NCBI GenBank assembly: GCA_003507655.1
Contig: DNUZ01000040.1
Span: 1 to 27,536 of the forward strand
DNA: 27,536 bases
Direction of reading: 5' to 3'
From: Lachnospiraceae bacterium
GTDB taxonomy: Bacteria; Bacillota; Clostridia; Lachnospirales; Lachnospiraceae
The notes beneath the pieces are model-generated. The model was not told where the DNA came from. It saw only the letters and a program-made list of their open reading frames with translations, and searched no databases. Every line of letters begins with the position of its first letter. Position 1 is the first letter of the stretch. The position numbers and the translations under genes are program-made. Positions 1 to 7,765 of the stretch are shown piece after piece.

Positions 1-146
1 AACAGCCAGACTAAGATTTACTAATTTTCTCCCAAAGTCACAAAAGCAGTCTCGGTTTTGTGTAAGTTGCCAGCCACTAAGTTGTGAGTCGCCTTTTGAT
101 ACCCTAATCTCTATAGGAAAGACAATTTTTGTTCTGAGTAGAAAAT
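1..146. other. Unassigned sequence at window edge
   Basis: No gene could be named here. One forward frame and one reverse frame stay open through most of the stretch, but neither translation resembles a family I recognise and no ribosome site is visible. A 7-bp inverted repeat (CACAAAA at 39-45, TTTTGTG at 56-62) could form a hairpin, without the T-run needed for a clear terminator of the LysR gene. It could be the edge of a repeat or RNA element that continues outside the window. Confidence 0.3.
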
Positions 147-1040
147 CTAACGGAAGGATTCATAAAAATGAATGAACTTTTCTAAGGAATCCGATACTTT
201 GATATCCCGGTTATAGGCAAAACCGATTTCTCGTTTGTGGATCGGGATACCAAGCGGGATTTCTAAAAGAGTACCATTTTGTAATTCCTCTTTGACAAAA
301 TCCTTGATGACACAGCCGACGCCGAGGCTGACCTTAGCCATTTCAATGACGAGATCCATATTAGACACTTCAATGATATCCTGTAAGGAGATATGATTTT
401 CCTGAAAATAGTCATCAATATACTGACGTGTCATATTTTCTTTATCTAACAGCATCAGTGTGGCACTTTGTAAAATCTGGTCATGACGGACACCACGGAC
501 GCTTAAGTTGTGCAGATAATCTTTCGTGGCGACGAAAATATCCTCAATTTCATGCAAAGAATAAAAATCAATGTTTTTTAACAGATAAGGCTTACCGATC
601 AGACCGACATCCAGTTTTTCTTCTTCTAAAAGTTTTAAGGTCTGGTTGGTAGACTGACAGGAAATGGAGATATTAATGTGCGGATTCTCCTTGATAAATT
701 CTTTCAGATAAGGTAAAAGCACATATTTGCACAGGGTAGAGCTGACACCGATCGTCAGATGACCGATTCCAAGTTCAATGGAGCGCCGCAGACGGTCTTC
801 TCCGATGCTTAGTGTTTCAAAGGCAGATTTTACATGTGTATAAAGGAGTTCTCCGGAATCTGTCAGTGCAACACCGCGGGAACTTCGTTCAAACAGTTTT
901 GTGCCAAGACTTTCCTCTAATTTCTGGATAGATTTACTGATTGCAGGCTGGCTGATGTAGAGTTCCTTTGCTGCCTTAGAAATATTTTTTGTATTTGCAA
1001 CCGTATAAAAAATCCGGTAGGATGATAAATTCTGATACAT
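147..1040 (-). CDS. LysR-family transcriptional regulator
   Basis: The 297-residue length is standard for a LysR regulator. Residues about 1-65 form the winged helix-turn-helix, with the signature run NISKAAKELYISQPAISKSI followed by LEESLGTKLFER. Residues about 90-295 fit the periplasmic-binding-protein-like effector domain (LTIGVSSTLCKYVLLPYL, then a second lobe). The ATG at 1040 follows a GGAGG-like site. The gene is divergent from leuCD across a 141-bp gap, the classic layout for a LysR protein controlling the neighbouring operon and itself. Control of leuCD is inferred from position. The effector is unknown; the family often senses pathway intermediates. Confidence 0.93.
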   Translation of the reverse strand: MYQNLSSYRIFYTVANTKNISKAAKELYISQPAISKSIQKLEESLGTKLFERSSRGVALTDSGELLYTHVKSAFETLSIGEDRLRRSIELGIGHLTIGVSSTLCKYVLLPYLKEFIKENPHINISISCQSTNQTLKLLEEEKLDVGLIGKPYLLKNIDFYSLHEIEDIFVATKDYLHNLSVRGVRHDQILQSATLMLLDKENMTRQYIDDYFQENHISLQDIIEVSNMDLVIEMAKVSLGVGCVIKDFVKEELQNGTLLEIPLGIPIHKREIGFAYNRDIKVSDSLEKFIHFYESFR

Positions 1041-1085
1041 AATTCCTCCATAACAAAAAGTTATAATAAATATGTTTAATATGTA

Positions 1086-1115
1086 TTGTTATTATAGCAT
1101 GTTCTGTGCTATGAT
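1086..1115 (+). promoter_or_regulatory. Probable leuCD promoter in the LysR/leuC divergent region
   Basis: TTGTTA at 1086-1091 and TATGAT at 1110-1115 are 18 bp apart and point toward leuC. An imperfect A/T-rich dyad (around TATAATAAATAT and ATTGTTATTATA, about 1062-1096) overlaps the -35 side and is a plausible LysR-type site, which usually contains T-N11-A inside a dyad. Seen: the boxes and dyad. Inferred: binding by the divergent LysR product. Confidence 0.5.
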
Positions 1116-1181
1116 AGCAACAATAGATATTACATACGTTTTCACACTAAAATTATGACAGAACAAAAGGAGGAACTATGC

Positions 1182-2441
1182 ATGGGAATGACAATGACGC
1201 AGAAAATTTTGGCAGCACATGCCGGTCTGGACTCTGTATGTGCCGGACAGTTGATTGAAGCGGATTTGGATTTGGTTCTGGGTAATGATATTACATCACC
1301 GGTCGCAATCCATGAGATGGAAAAAATGAAGACGGACGGTGTGTTCCATAAAGACAAAATAGCTTTGGTACTGGATCATTTTGTACCGAACAAAGACATC
1401 AAATCAGCAGAGCATTGTAAATGTGTCAGAGAGTTTGCCTGCAAACATGAGATCACAAATTATTTTGATGTAGGACAGATGGGAATCGAGCATGCACTTT
1501 TACCGGAGCAGGGCTTGACCGTTGCGGGAGATGTGATCATCGGTGCGGATTCACATACCTGTACATATGGAGCACTTGGAGCATTTTCCACCGGAGTCGG
1601 AAGTACAGACATGGCAGCCGGAATGGCAACAGGAAAAGCATGGTTCAAAGTACCGGCGGCAATCAAGGTAGAGTTGACCGGAGCACCATCTGAATGGGTC
1701 AGCGGAAAAGATGTCATCTTACATTTGATCGGTATGATCGGCGTGGATGGAGCGCTCTATAAATCTTTGGAATTTACCGGAGAAGGAGTGGCAAATCTGA
1801 CAATGGATGACCGCTTTACCATTGCAAACATGGCAATTGAAGCCGGAGCAAAAAATGGAATCTTCCCGGTGGATGAGTTAGCCGAGACATACATGAAAGA
1901 ACATTCCAAACGCCCATATCAGATCTATGAGGCAGATGCGGATGCAGAGTATGAGCAGGAGATCACGATTGACTTAAATACGTTAAAATCCACCGTTGCA
2001 TTTCCACATCTTCCAGAGAATACAAAGACCATTGACGAGGTGGGAGATATTACGATCGATCAGGTAGTCATCGGCTCCTGTACCAACGGAAGAATTGATG
2101 ATCTAAGATGTGCAGCAGAAATCTTAAAAGGCAAAAAAGTAGCCAAAGGTCTTCGCGTGATCATTATCCCTGCGACACAAAAGATTTATTTACAGGCAAT
2201 GGAAGAGGGACTCTTAAAGACCTTTATCGAAGCAGGTGCCGTTGTCAGCACACCGACCTGTGGACCGTGTCTTGGCGGTTATATGGGAATTTTAGCAGCA
2301 GGAGAAAAATGTGTCTCTACGACAAACCGTAACTTTGTCGGACGTATGGGACATGTTGATTCGGAAATATATTTAGCAAGTCCTGCCGTTGCAGCAGCAA
2401 GTGCCGTAACCGGAAAAATCTCAGGACCGGATACATTGTAG
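1182..2441 (+). CDS. leuC: 3-isopropylmalate dehydratase large subunit
   Basis: Catalytic subunit of isopropylmalate isomerase, which converts 2- to 3-isopropylmalate in leucine synthesis through a [4Fe-4S] cluster in the cytoplasm. The start at 1182 is preferred because AAAGGAGG (1166-1173) lies 8 nt before it; an in-frame ATG at 1155 precedes that ribosome site and would add nine unlikely residues. The resulting 419 residues match the shorter clostridial/archaeal LeuC type. Cluster ligands are visible: Cys300 in VIGSCTNGR, Cys360 and Cys363 in [10 protein letters not shown]. The aconitase-like signature [20 protein letters not shown] is present. leuD begins 10 nt after the stop, so the two subunits are co-transcribed. 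leuA and leuB are not adjacent. Confidence 0.97.
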   Translation: MGMTMTQKILAAHAGLDSVCAGQLIEADLDLVLGNDITSPVAIHEMEKMKTDGVFHKDKIALVLDHFVPNKDIKSAEHCKCVREFACKHEITNYFDVGQMGIEHALLPEQGLTVAGDVIIGADSHTCTYGALGAFSTGVGSTDMAAGMATGKAWFKVPAAIKVELTGAPSEWVSGKDVILHLIGMIGVDGALYKSLEFTGEGVANLTMDDRFTIANMAIEAGAKNGIFPVDELAETYMKEHSKRPYQIYEADADAEYEQEITIDLNTLKSTVAFPHLPENTKTIDEVGDITIDQVVIGSCTNGRIDDLRCAAEILKGKKVAKGLRVIIIPATQKIYLQAMEEGLLKTFIEAGAVVSTPTCGPCLGGYMGILAAGEKCVSTTNRNFVGRMGHVDSEIYLASPAVAAASAVTGKISGPDTL

Positions 2442-2451
2442 GAGGTAGAAG

Positions 2452-2937
2452 ATGAAAGCACATGGAAGCGTATTTAAATACGGAGATAATGTAGATACCG
2501 ATGTCATTATTCCTGCAAGATATCTGAATTCCTCAGACCCGAAAGAACTTGCAGCACATTGCATGGAAGATATTGACAAGGAATTTGTAAATCAGGTAAA
2601 AAGCGGTGATTTGATTGTTGCAGATAAGAACTTCGGATGTGGTTCTTCCAGAGAACATGCCCCAATTGCGATCAAGGCGGCGGGTGTAAGCTGTGTCATA
2701 GCAGAAACATTTGCAAGAATATTTTATCGTAATGCAATTAATATCGGATTGCCGATCATTGAGTGTCCTGCGGCAGCAAAAGGCATTGAAGCAGGAGATG
2801 AAGTGGAAGTGGATTTCGATACCGGAGTGATCACCAATGTGACGAAGGGAACGACATTCCAGGGACAGCCATTCCCGGAATTTATGCAAAAGATCATTAA
2901 GGCAGAAGGGCTTGTCAACTACATCAATCAGAAATAG
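2452..2937 (+). CDS. leuD: 3-isopropylmalate dehydratase small subunit
   Basis: Small subunit that completes the substrate site of isopropylmalate isomerase with LeuC. At 161 residues it matches the short LeuD type paired with 420-residue LeuC. Family motifs seen: [15 protein letters not shown] near the N-terminus, then the swivel-domain motif [11 protein letters not shown], then [13 protein letters not shown] lies just before the ATG. Its last 14 bp overlap the 3' end of the convergent AP2-domain gene, so the two genes share stop-codon territory and no terminator separates them. The absence of leuB directly downstream is notable compared with many Firmicute leu operons. Confidence 0.96.
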   Translation: MKAHGSVFKYGDNVDTDVIIPARYLNSSDPKELAAHCMEDIDKEFVNQVKSGDLIVADKNFGCGSSREHAPIAIKAAGVSCVIAETFARIFYRNAINIGLPIIECPAAAKGIEAGDEVEVDFDTGVITNVTKGTTFQGQPFPEFMQKIIKAEGLVNYINQK

Positions 2938-3733
2938 ACTGCAAAGAATCTAAGTAGGCAAGGAATTTTTTTGAGATTTTAATTTTGGTATAGAGCTCTG
3001 CATATTCTTTTGCAGAGAGCTCTTCTACATAATTTTCAGGAAAATTCTTTGCAATACCGTGACGTTTTGCAAGGTCTACCGCCTTATTATAAGCAACAGC
3101 CGCTTTGACGGATGTTGAATAAGAACCGATGATATAATTGCCATTGATATGGATACGGGCTTTAAAACGTACCATTCCGTTTTGGACATGGCGGATGACT
3201 CCATGGTAGGAGTTTAAAAGAATCACGTTAGAATAGCGCAGATCAGTAGAATCACCGTTAGCAAAGGTAAAATCCCTGCCCGGAACACCATGGCTTGGGA
3301 TGCCGTAGCGGGAGAAGATGCTGGTCTGCATTCCATATTCATTGACAAATAAACGTCCACCCCGGCGTAAGATCTTATGCTGGGAATAGAAAAAAAGGTC
3401 GTCAATATCGAATTTATATTCTTCATTTTTACTAAAGTAATAGGAAAAATAGTTACGGCGCAGATAAATGGGTGTTTTGATGTACATGCCATTGTCGCGG
3501 AAGTTACAGAGGACTACAATTTTTTCAAAAGAAAGGAATTGGGAAGAAAAGAGTGCAGTCTCTAAAGAGATCCCGCTATCATGGAGCAGAGAATCTGCCT
3601 GGGAATAGGCATTGTGGGCAAGGGATTCCTCTGTGTAGCTGCCAAGGCTGATATGTTTGTTTTTATAATGGATACCGGCACGGAAATATGGGGTGCCGTC
3701 TTTTCGTTTTGCCGGATATACGCCTGGTAACAT
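2924..3733 (-). CDS. AP2-domain protein with HNH-like core
   Basis: A 269-residue protein with two AP2-type DNA-binding segments: residues about 3-50 ([20 protein letters not shown], then [17 protein letters not shown]) and about 176-225 ([32 protein letters not shown]). Between them, residues about 148-175 ([20 protein letters not shown]) look like the second half of an HNH homing-endonuclease motif, but the expected histidine before NGD is not obvious, so nuclease activity is doubtful. AAAGGAG precedes the ATG. AP2 domains in bacteria are mostly found in mobile HNH nucleases; here the gene sits alone between metabolic genes, which suggests a domesticated DNA-binding protein. Upstream lie three copies of a promoter-like repeat. 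Function is not known. Confidence 0.8.
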   Translation of the reverse strand: MLPGVYPAKRKDGTPYFRAGIHYKNKHISLGSYTEESLAHNAYSQADSLLHDSGISLETALFSSQFLSFEKIVVLCNFRDNGMYIKTPIYLRRNYFSYYFSKNEEYKFDIDDLFFYSQHKILRRGGRLFVNEYGMQTSIFSRYGIPSHGVPGRDFTFANGDSTDLRYSNVILLNSYHGVIRHVQNGMVRFKARIHINGNYIIGSYSTSVKAAVAYNKAVDLAKRHGIAKNFPENYVEELSAKEYAELYTKIKISKKFLAYLDSLQSISD

Positions 3734-3787
3734 GGGGGCTCCTTTTGTGTGTGGGATTTGATACGCTTGGGTTTGCTACGCATGTCG

Positions 3788-3967
3788 ACTCGTTTGCACT
3801 CATTATATCATGTGCAAAAACAGCACATGATCAACATTCGTCGCTCACCGAATGTGCAAGCACATTCTTTTCGTTTGCACTCATTACATCGTGAGTAAAG
3901 CTCACTCAGTAATTTCGTCGTTCGTCAATCATGCAAGCATGTTGCCTCACTTACACTCATTATATCA
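3788..3967 (-). repeat. Tandem promoter-like repeat with variable hairpins
   Basis: Three related units read on the minus strand toward the AP2 gene. Each has the box ATAATGAGTGYAA preceded by TGAT or CGAT (extended -10 form): + strand 3946-3967, 3871-3890 and 3788-3810. Between them are hairpins with different arms: 3930-3941 (CATGC, loop AA, GCATG), 3891-3905 (GTGAG/CTCAC), 3850-3867 (GAATGTGC, loop AA, GCACATTC) and 3807-3831 (9-bp stem). A second conserved block containing TTCGTCG occurs at about 3915 and 3837, giving a 78-nt period. A further copy lies at 7130-7235. These units are the main content of this 320-bp gene-free stretch. Confidence 0.75.
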
Positions 3968-3981
3968 CACATAATCGCATA

Positions 3982-4010
3982 TTGACAGTCGATATTCCTT
4001 TCATTATAAT
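3982..4010 (+). promoter_or_regulatory. Consensus sigma-A promoter of thrC
   Basis: TTGACA at 3982-3987 and TATAAT at 4005-4010 with a 17-bp spacer form a perfect consensus promoter 45 bp before the thrC start. The -10 box is the centre of a perfect 16-bp palindrome, TTTCATTATAATGAAA (3999-4014), which could be an operator. Confidence 0.85.
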
Positions 4011-4054
4011 GAAAATCAGCGAAGCAAATAGAACAACAGGAAGAGGATAAGAAG

Positions 4055-5545
4055 ATGGATTTGTTATATTCAAGTACAAGAAATGGTGAAGAAAAAGTAA
4101 CTGCATCCAAGGCAATTTTAAAAGGACTTGCAGATGATGGCGGATTATTTGTGCCGGAGTCGATCCCGAAGCTGGATGTTACAATCGAAGAGTTAGCGAA
4201 GATGTCTTATCAGGAGACAGCATATGCGGTCATGAAGCTCTTTTTTACTGACTTTACCGAAGAAGAGTTAAAGAACTGTATCAATAAGGCATATGACAGC
4301 AAATTTGACACAGAAGAGATCGCACCGTTAGTAGAGGCAGATGGAGCATATTATTTAGAACTGTTCCATGGGGCAACCATTGCATTCAAAGACATGGCAT
4401 TGTCAATCCTTCCTCATTTACTGACAACAGCAGCAAAGAAAAATCAGGTAAATAATGAGATCGTGATCTTAACAGCAACTTCCGGAGACACAGGAAAAGC
4501 AGCATTGGCAGGATTTGCAGATGTAGAGGGAACAAAGATCGTTGTCTTTTATCCAAAAGACGGAGTCAGCCCGATCCAGAAGCAGCAGATGGTAACCCAG
4601 AAAGGGGATAACACCTATGTAGTCGGAATCAACGGCAACTTTGACCAGGCACAGACCGGTGTGAAGAAGATGTTTTCTGACAAAGAGTTAGCAAAAGAGT
4701 TAGATGCTGCAGGATATCAGTTTTCTTCTGCAAACTCCATCAATATCGGAAGATTCATACCGCAGATTACATATTATGTATATGCTTATGCAAAATTATA
4801 TGCAAATGGAAAAATTGCAAAAGATGAGAAAATTAACATCGTAGTACCGACCGGAAACTTTGGAAATATCTTATCTGCATTTTATGCAAAAAATATGGGA
4901 CTTCCGGTTGCAAAATTAATCTGTGCATCCAATGAGAATAAAGTACTCTATGATTTCTTTGAAACCGGAAAATATGACAAGAATCGTGAGTTTATCCTGA
5001 CATCCTCTCCATCTATGGATATATTGATCTCTTCAAACTTAGAGCGTCTGATCTACTGGGCAGCCGGAAATGATGCAAAGAAGAATGTAGAATTTATGAC
5101 TGCACTGACAAAAGAAGGTGTCTATGAGATCACACCACAGATGCAGGAAAAATTAAAAGATTTCTATGGAAATTATGCAAGCGAAGAAGAGACTGCAGAG
5201 GCAATCCGTACACTTTATGAAAAAACCGGATATATTTTAGATACACATACAGCAGTTGCATCAAGTGTATATGGAAAATATAAAGCAGAGACAAAGGATG
5301 ACCAGACCACAACTGTCATTGCATCTACAGCAAGTCCGTTCAAATTCAGCAGAAGTGTTATGGATGCGATCGATCCAAAATACGATACAATGGAAGAGTT
5401 TGAACTGATCGATGAATTATCCAAGATCGGCAATGTAAAAATACCAAATGCGATCGAAGAGATTCGCAATGCACCGGTACGTCATAAGGCAACCTGTGAA
5501 GTGGATGAGATGCCAAAAGTAGTCAAAGAATTTCTTGGCATGTAA
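4055..5545 (+). CDS. thrC: Threonine synthase
   Basis: PLP enzyme that converts O-phosphohomoserine to threonine in the cytoplasm. The 496-residue length fits the longer bacterial/fungal-type threonine synthase. The N-terminus (YSSTRNGEEKVTASKAILKG, then LADDGGLFVPE) is characteristic. The PLP lysine is Lys112 in HGATIAFKDMA, the substrate/phosphate region shows TATSGDTGKAALAGF, and TGNFGNILSAFYAKNMG is also conserved. The start at 4055 follows a purine-rich GGAAGAGGATAAG site. The gene stands alone, with its own consensus promoter and a strong terminator downstream; no homoserine kinase or dehydrogenase is linked. Confidence 0.97.
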   Translation: MDLLYSSTRNGEEKVTASKAILKGLADDGGLFVPESIPKLDVTIEELAKMSYQETAYAVMKLFFTDFTEEELKNCINKAYDSKFDTEEIAPLVEADGAYYLELFHGATIAFKDMALSILPHLLTTAAKKNQVNNEIVILTATSGDTGKAALAGFADVEGTKIVVFYPKDGVSPIQKQQMVTQKGDNTYVVGINGNFDQAQTGVKKMFSDKELAKELDAAGYQFSSANSINIGRFIPQITYYVYAYAKLYANGKIAKDEKINIVVPTGNFGNILSAFYAKNMGLPVAKLICASNENKVLYDFFETGKYDKNREFILTSSPSMDILISSNLERLIYWAAGNDAKKNVEFMTALTKEGVYEITPQMQEKLKDFYGNYASEEETAEAIRTLYEKTGYILDTHTAVASSVYGKYKAETKDDQTTTVIASTASPFKFSRSVMDAIDPKYDTMEEFELIDELSKIGNVKIPNAIEEIRNAPVRHKATCEVDEMPKVVKEFLGM

Positions 5546-5576
5546 TTTAGAAATATTATTGAACATATAAGCAGAA

Positions 5577-5640
5577 GCAGGGAAACTGCAATATACAGGA
5601 ATGCCTGTGCTCAAAAAGTATTGAGACAACAGTGTCCTGT
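5577..5640 (+). other. Run of four small hairpins in the thrC 3' region
   Basis: Four consecutive inverted repeats with perfect 4-5 bp stems lie between thrC and its terminator: GCAG/CTGC (5577-5589), ACAGG/CCTGT (5595-5608), CTCAA/TTGAG (5610-5625) and ACAG/CTGT (5629-5640). No reading frame is apparent. This could be a structured 3' UTR or a small RNA ending at the following terminator, but short stems can also arise by chance. Confidence 0.3.
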
Positions 5641-5675
5641 GCTTGAGAAGAACTGCAATAAGATAAGGTTTCAAA

Positions 5676-5707
5676 CAAAGAACTCCGGTTGGTACCGGAG
5701 TTCTTTG
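5676..5707. terminator. Strong hairpin between convergent thrC and MshEN/CheX-like gene
   Basis: A perfect 14-bp stem (CAAAGAACTCCGGT at 5676-5689, its complement at 5694-5707) closes a TGGT loop. T-rich flanks exist on both sides, so it can terminate thrC on the plus strand and the convergent gene on the minus strand. Confidence 0.9.
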
Positions 5708-5772
5708 CTTTGTAGTATGTAGAATCATGTAAGTAAATTTGGAAAATCCTATCTTAAAATCTGAACGTTTCA

Positions 5773-6666
5773 TTATTTAGATTTAGAAATATAGAAGATA
5801 AAATTCAATGTTCCAAACGGATAGATAACCGGAAGGATGAAATGCTCGTCTTCAAAGGTCAGTAAACAATCGGTATGAACCTCAGGCGGTAAAAGCTGAA
5901 GCTCGGTAGAATAAGTATTTGACATATTTACATTGAATAATCCGTTGTGAAGATTTAAGAAATCTTCTAGGGAAGCTTTTACATAGTCATCAAATTCTGT
6001 AAAGCTGTCATTTGCATAACGGGATGCAAATTCAATCGCAGCTACTTCGGTAGTGTCTAAATAAGAGCTTACCGTGAAAGCACCATCAATATTCTGGTTT
6101 ACACAGTAAACAGCAGGATACTCTTTGCATGGAAGCGGAGAGAGGATGGTAAAATCATTGCCGATAAAACGAATCAGATTAGTAATTAAAAGCTGTAAAT
6201 ATTCTACTAAACGTTTCGACTGTAATTCATCAATATGATCACCCAGTCCGTGGATCATCTCATCGAATTTTTTCTTCTGGAAATCCGTAAGATCTAAGTT
6301 GTAAATCTCATTGTCAGACTGATATTCGATCAGAATATTTTCAAACTGTGTATTGGTCAGGATTCCTTTCTCAATTAAAGCCTGTCCAAGAAGCAGATAG
6401 TCCGGTTTCTGAGCCTCTAAAAGAGCATTGACCTGTTCTTCTGTCAGATAACCTTCTTCAATGGCAAGTTCTCCAAATTTCTTATCCTGATGCGTCTGCA
6501 TGATAATGATATTATCTACCTCGCCGGCAGTCATATATCCTTCATGGATCGCAAGAGTACCCAGTTTTAAATGAACCTTAGACTGCTCCTGTAAAGCATC
6601 TAAAAGCTGTTCTGTGGTAATGATGTCTTTTTCCAAAAGATAGTTGCCAAAAAATTGTGTATACAT
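5773..6666 (-). CDS. MshEN-like repeat protein with CheX-like C-terminal domain
   Basis: A 297-residue soluble protein. Residues about 5-120 hold four tandem copies of a ~30-residue motif of the form LGxxLxxxGxLTxxQ: FGNYLLEKDIITTEQ, LGTLAIHEGYMTAGE, FGELAIEEGYLTEEQ, LGQALIEKGILTNTQ. This resembles the N-terminal domain of GspE/MshE ATPases, which in MshE binds cyclic di-GMP. Residues about 150-297 resemble CheX/CheC phosphatases of CheY: LEDFLNLHNGLF places Asp235 and Asn238 where the family has an E-x-x-N pair. The start lies 3 nt after the stop of a CheY-like receiver gene and its ribosome site (GGGAG) is inside that gene, so the two are translationally linked. Inferred role: sensor/phosphatase or partner for that receiver. 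Ligand binding is not shown. Confidence 0.75.
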   Translation of the reverse strand: MYTQFFGNYLLEKDIITTEQLLDALQEQSKVHLKLGTLAIHEGYMTAGEVDNIIIMQTHQDKKFGELAIEEGYLTEEQVNALLEAQKPDYLLLGQALIEKGILTNTQFENILIEYQSDNEIYNLDLTDFQKKKFDEMIHGLGDHIDELQSKRLVEYLQLLITNLIRFIGNDFTILSPLPCKEYPAVYCVNQNIDGAFTVSSYLDTTEVAAIEFASRYANDSFTEFDDYVKASLEDFLNLHNGLFNVNMSNTYSTELQLLPPEVHTDCLLTFEDEHFILPVIYPFGTLNFIFYISKSK

Positions 6667-6669
6667 AGC

Positions 6670-7047
6670 TTATCTCCCTTCAAATCGAATCTTAATAATA
6701 TTCTCCACCTGTTCTGCATTTAAAGGTTTCTGAACAAAGTCCTTTGCACCTGCTTCGATTGCCTGTTTTAACTGATGCTGTGTTCCGACAGAAGATACGA
6801 TCACAATATCTGCGGAAGCGTCAAATTCACAGATTTCCTGTACAGCAGCAATGCCGTCTTTAACAGGCATTACGATATCTAAAAATACGAGATCCGGTTT
6901 TTCGGCTTTATATTGATCGATCGCTTCCTGACCGTTCGCTGCATCAATAAAGTTCTTAGCACCGAAAGAAGTCAGCACATCCTTTAGCTGTTTTCTGGCA
7001 AGAATAGAATCATCACCAACTAATATTTTTGCGTTCTCAAGTAACAT
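6670..7047 (-). CDS. CheY-like single-domain response regulator
   Basis: A stand-alone receiver domain of 125 residues with no output domain. Family residues are all present: acidic pair Asp12-Asp13 (ILVGDDS), phosphoacceptor Asp57 (VFLDIVMPVKDG), Ser85 at the switch position (VIVSSVG) and Lys107 (FVQKPL). GGAGGG lies 8 nt before the ATG. It is the first gene of a two-gene unit with the MshEN/CheX-like protein, which suggests that the partner dephosphorylates or reads out this receiver. No histidine kinase or flagellar/chemotaxis cluster is in the window, so the phosphate donor must be elsewhere. Confidence 0.93.
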   Translation of the reverse strand: MLLENAKILVGDDSILARKQLKDVLTSFGAKNFIDAANGQEAIDQYKAEKPDLVFLDIVMPVKDGIAAVQEICEFDASADIVIVSSVGTQHQLKQAIEAGAKDFVQKPLNAEQVENIIKIRFEGR

Positions 7048-7083
7048 ACACGAAACCCTCCAATAATCTAATGTATTTATTTT

Positions 7084-7112
7084 ATTTTACACTAATTACC
7101 GGTATGATTCAA
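7084..7112 (-). promoter_or_regulatory. Promoter of the receiver/CheX-like unit
   Basis: Read on the minus strand: TTGAAT (7107-7112) and TAAAAT (7084-7089) with a 17-bp spacer, about 35 bp before the receiver start codon. Confidence 0.6.
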
Positions 7113-7129
7113 TCGTTATTTTGTGACAT

Positions 7130-7235
7130 TTGACGAATATCGACGAAAATTACCGAAAATAACAAGAAAGTAAATTGCAAAACAGGATAAGAATGATATA
7201 ATGAGTGCAAGCGAGTCAACATGCTTGCATGATGG
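7130..7235 (+). repeat. Distant copy of the promoter-like hairpin element
   Basis: This copy is in the orientation opposite to the three at 3788-3967 and has the same order of parts: a TTGACGAA..CGACGAAAATTACCGA block (7130-7156), a spacer, TGATATAATGAGTGCAAGCG (7194-7213), then the dyad CATGC/GCATG (7220-7231) with a TT loop. TTGCAA (7175-7180) lies 16 bp before TATAAT (7197-7202), making a plausible promoter for the small membrane protein gene at 7272. Confidence 0.7.
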
Positions 7236-7271
7236 ACATTTGCAAAATAACAGGAGAAAAGAGAGGAAAAC

Positions 7272-7622
7272 ATGGAATCAATTAATTTTCTGATGATTTT
7301 TGATATTGTAATTTTAGGATATGGATTTTTAATTGTACGGGGAGCGTTACAGATGCATAAGACCAATGTGCCGGCAAGTATGTTGATCCCGGCAGAAGAG
7401 TTGACCGGCTGCAAAGATCCGGTAGGATTTTGTGAGGCGATGTATCAAAAGACTCTGGTATTTGGAATCCTTTGTATTGTCTATGGAGCGGTCTGCACGA
7501 TCAATGAGTATGGTCTTGGCTCCATTAAATTATTGAATATCATTGCATTGACTGTTTTTATCATAGCGGTATTATGGTTCTGTAAGGAAATGAGAAGTGC
7601 CAGAGAAAAATATCTGAAATAA
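7272..7622 (+). CDS. Small membrane protein of unknown function
   Basis: I do not recognise a family. The 116 residues contain three likely membrane segments: about 4-24 (INFLMIFDIVILGYGFLIV), about 63-80 (LVFGILCIVYGAVCTI) and about 87-104 (LLNIIALTVFIIAVLWF). A ~35-residue hydrophilic loop after the first segment contains two cysteines, and the C-terminal tail is basic. The ATG follows GAGG and a promoter carried by the repeat element at 7130-7235. A long hairpin terminator follows the stop. The gene is monocistronic and convergent with citrate synthase, so context gives no hint of function. Confidence 0.75.
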   Translation: MESINFLMIFDIVILGYGFLIVRGALQMHKTNVPASMLIPAEELTGCKDPVGFCEAMYQKTLVFGILCIVYGAVCTINEYGLGSIKLLNIIALTVFIIAVLWFCKEMRSAREKYLK

Positions 7623-7671
7623 AATGTGGAGATCAAAAAGATAAAAATTAAAAAGAAGCAGAAAGAAAAAG

Positions 7672-7720
7672 GAAAGAGGGAATTCCTGAAAGTCGGTAGT
7701 GACTTTGGGAATTCTCTTTC
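7672..7720. terminator. Bidirectional terminator between the small membrane gene and citrate synthase
   Basis: A long hairpin: GAAAGAG (7672-7678) pairs with CTCTTTC (7714-7720), AATTCC (7681-7686) with GGAATT (7708-7713), and AAAGTC (7689-7694) with GACTTT (7701-7706), with a GG bulge. TGTTTTC follows on the plus strand; the A-rich 5' flank gives T-rich sequence on the minus strand. Confidence 0.85.
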
Positions 7721-7765
7721 TGTTTTCATTAGGGCATAAGATGTCTGATCGTGAAAACAATCTTG

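Noticed and set aside
39..62. CACAAAA/TTTTGTG hairpin as LysR terminator
   Set aside because: AT-rich 7-bp stem, no T-run on the minus strand and about 85 bp past the stop; kept only as an unassigned dyad.
1155..1181. Upstream ATG for leuC at 1155
   Set aside because: The Shine-Dalgarno sequence lies inside this extension and points to 1182.
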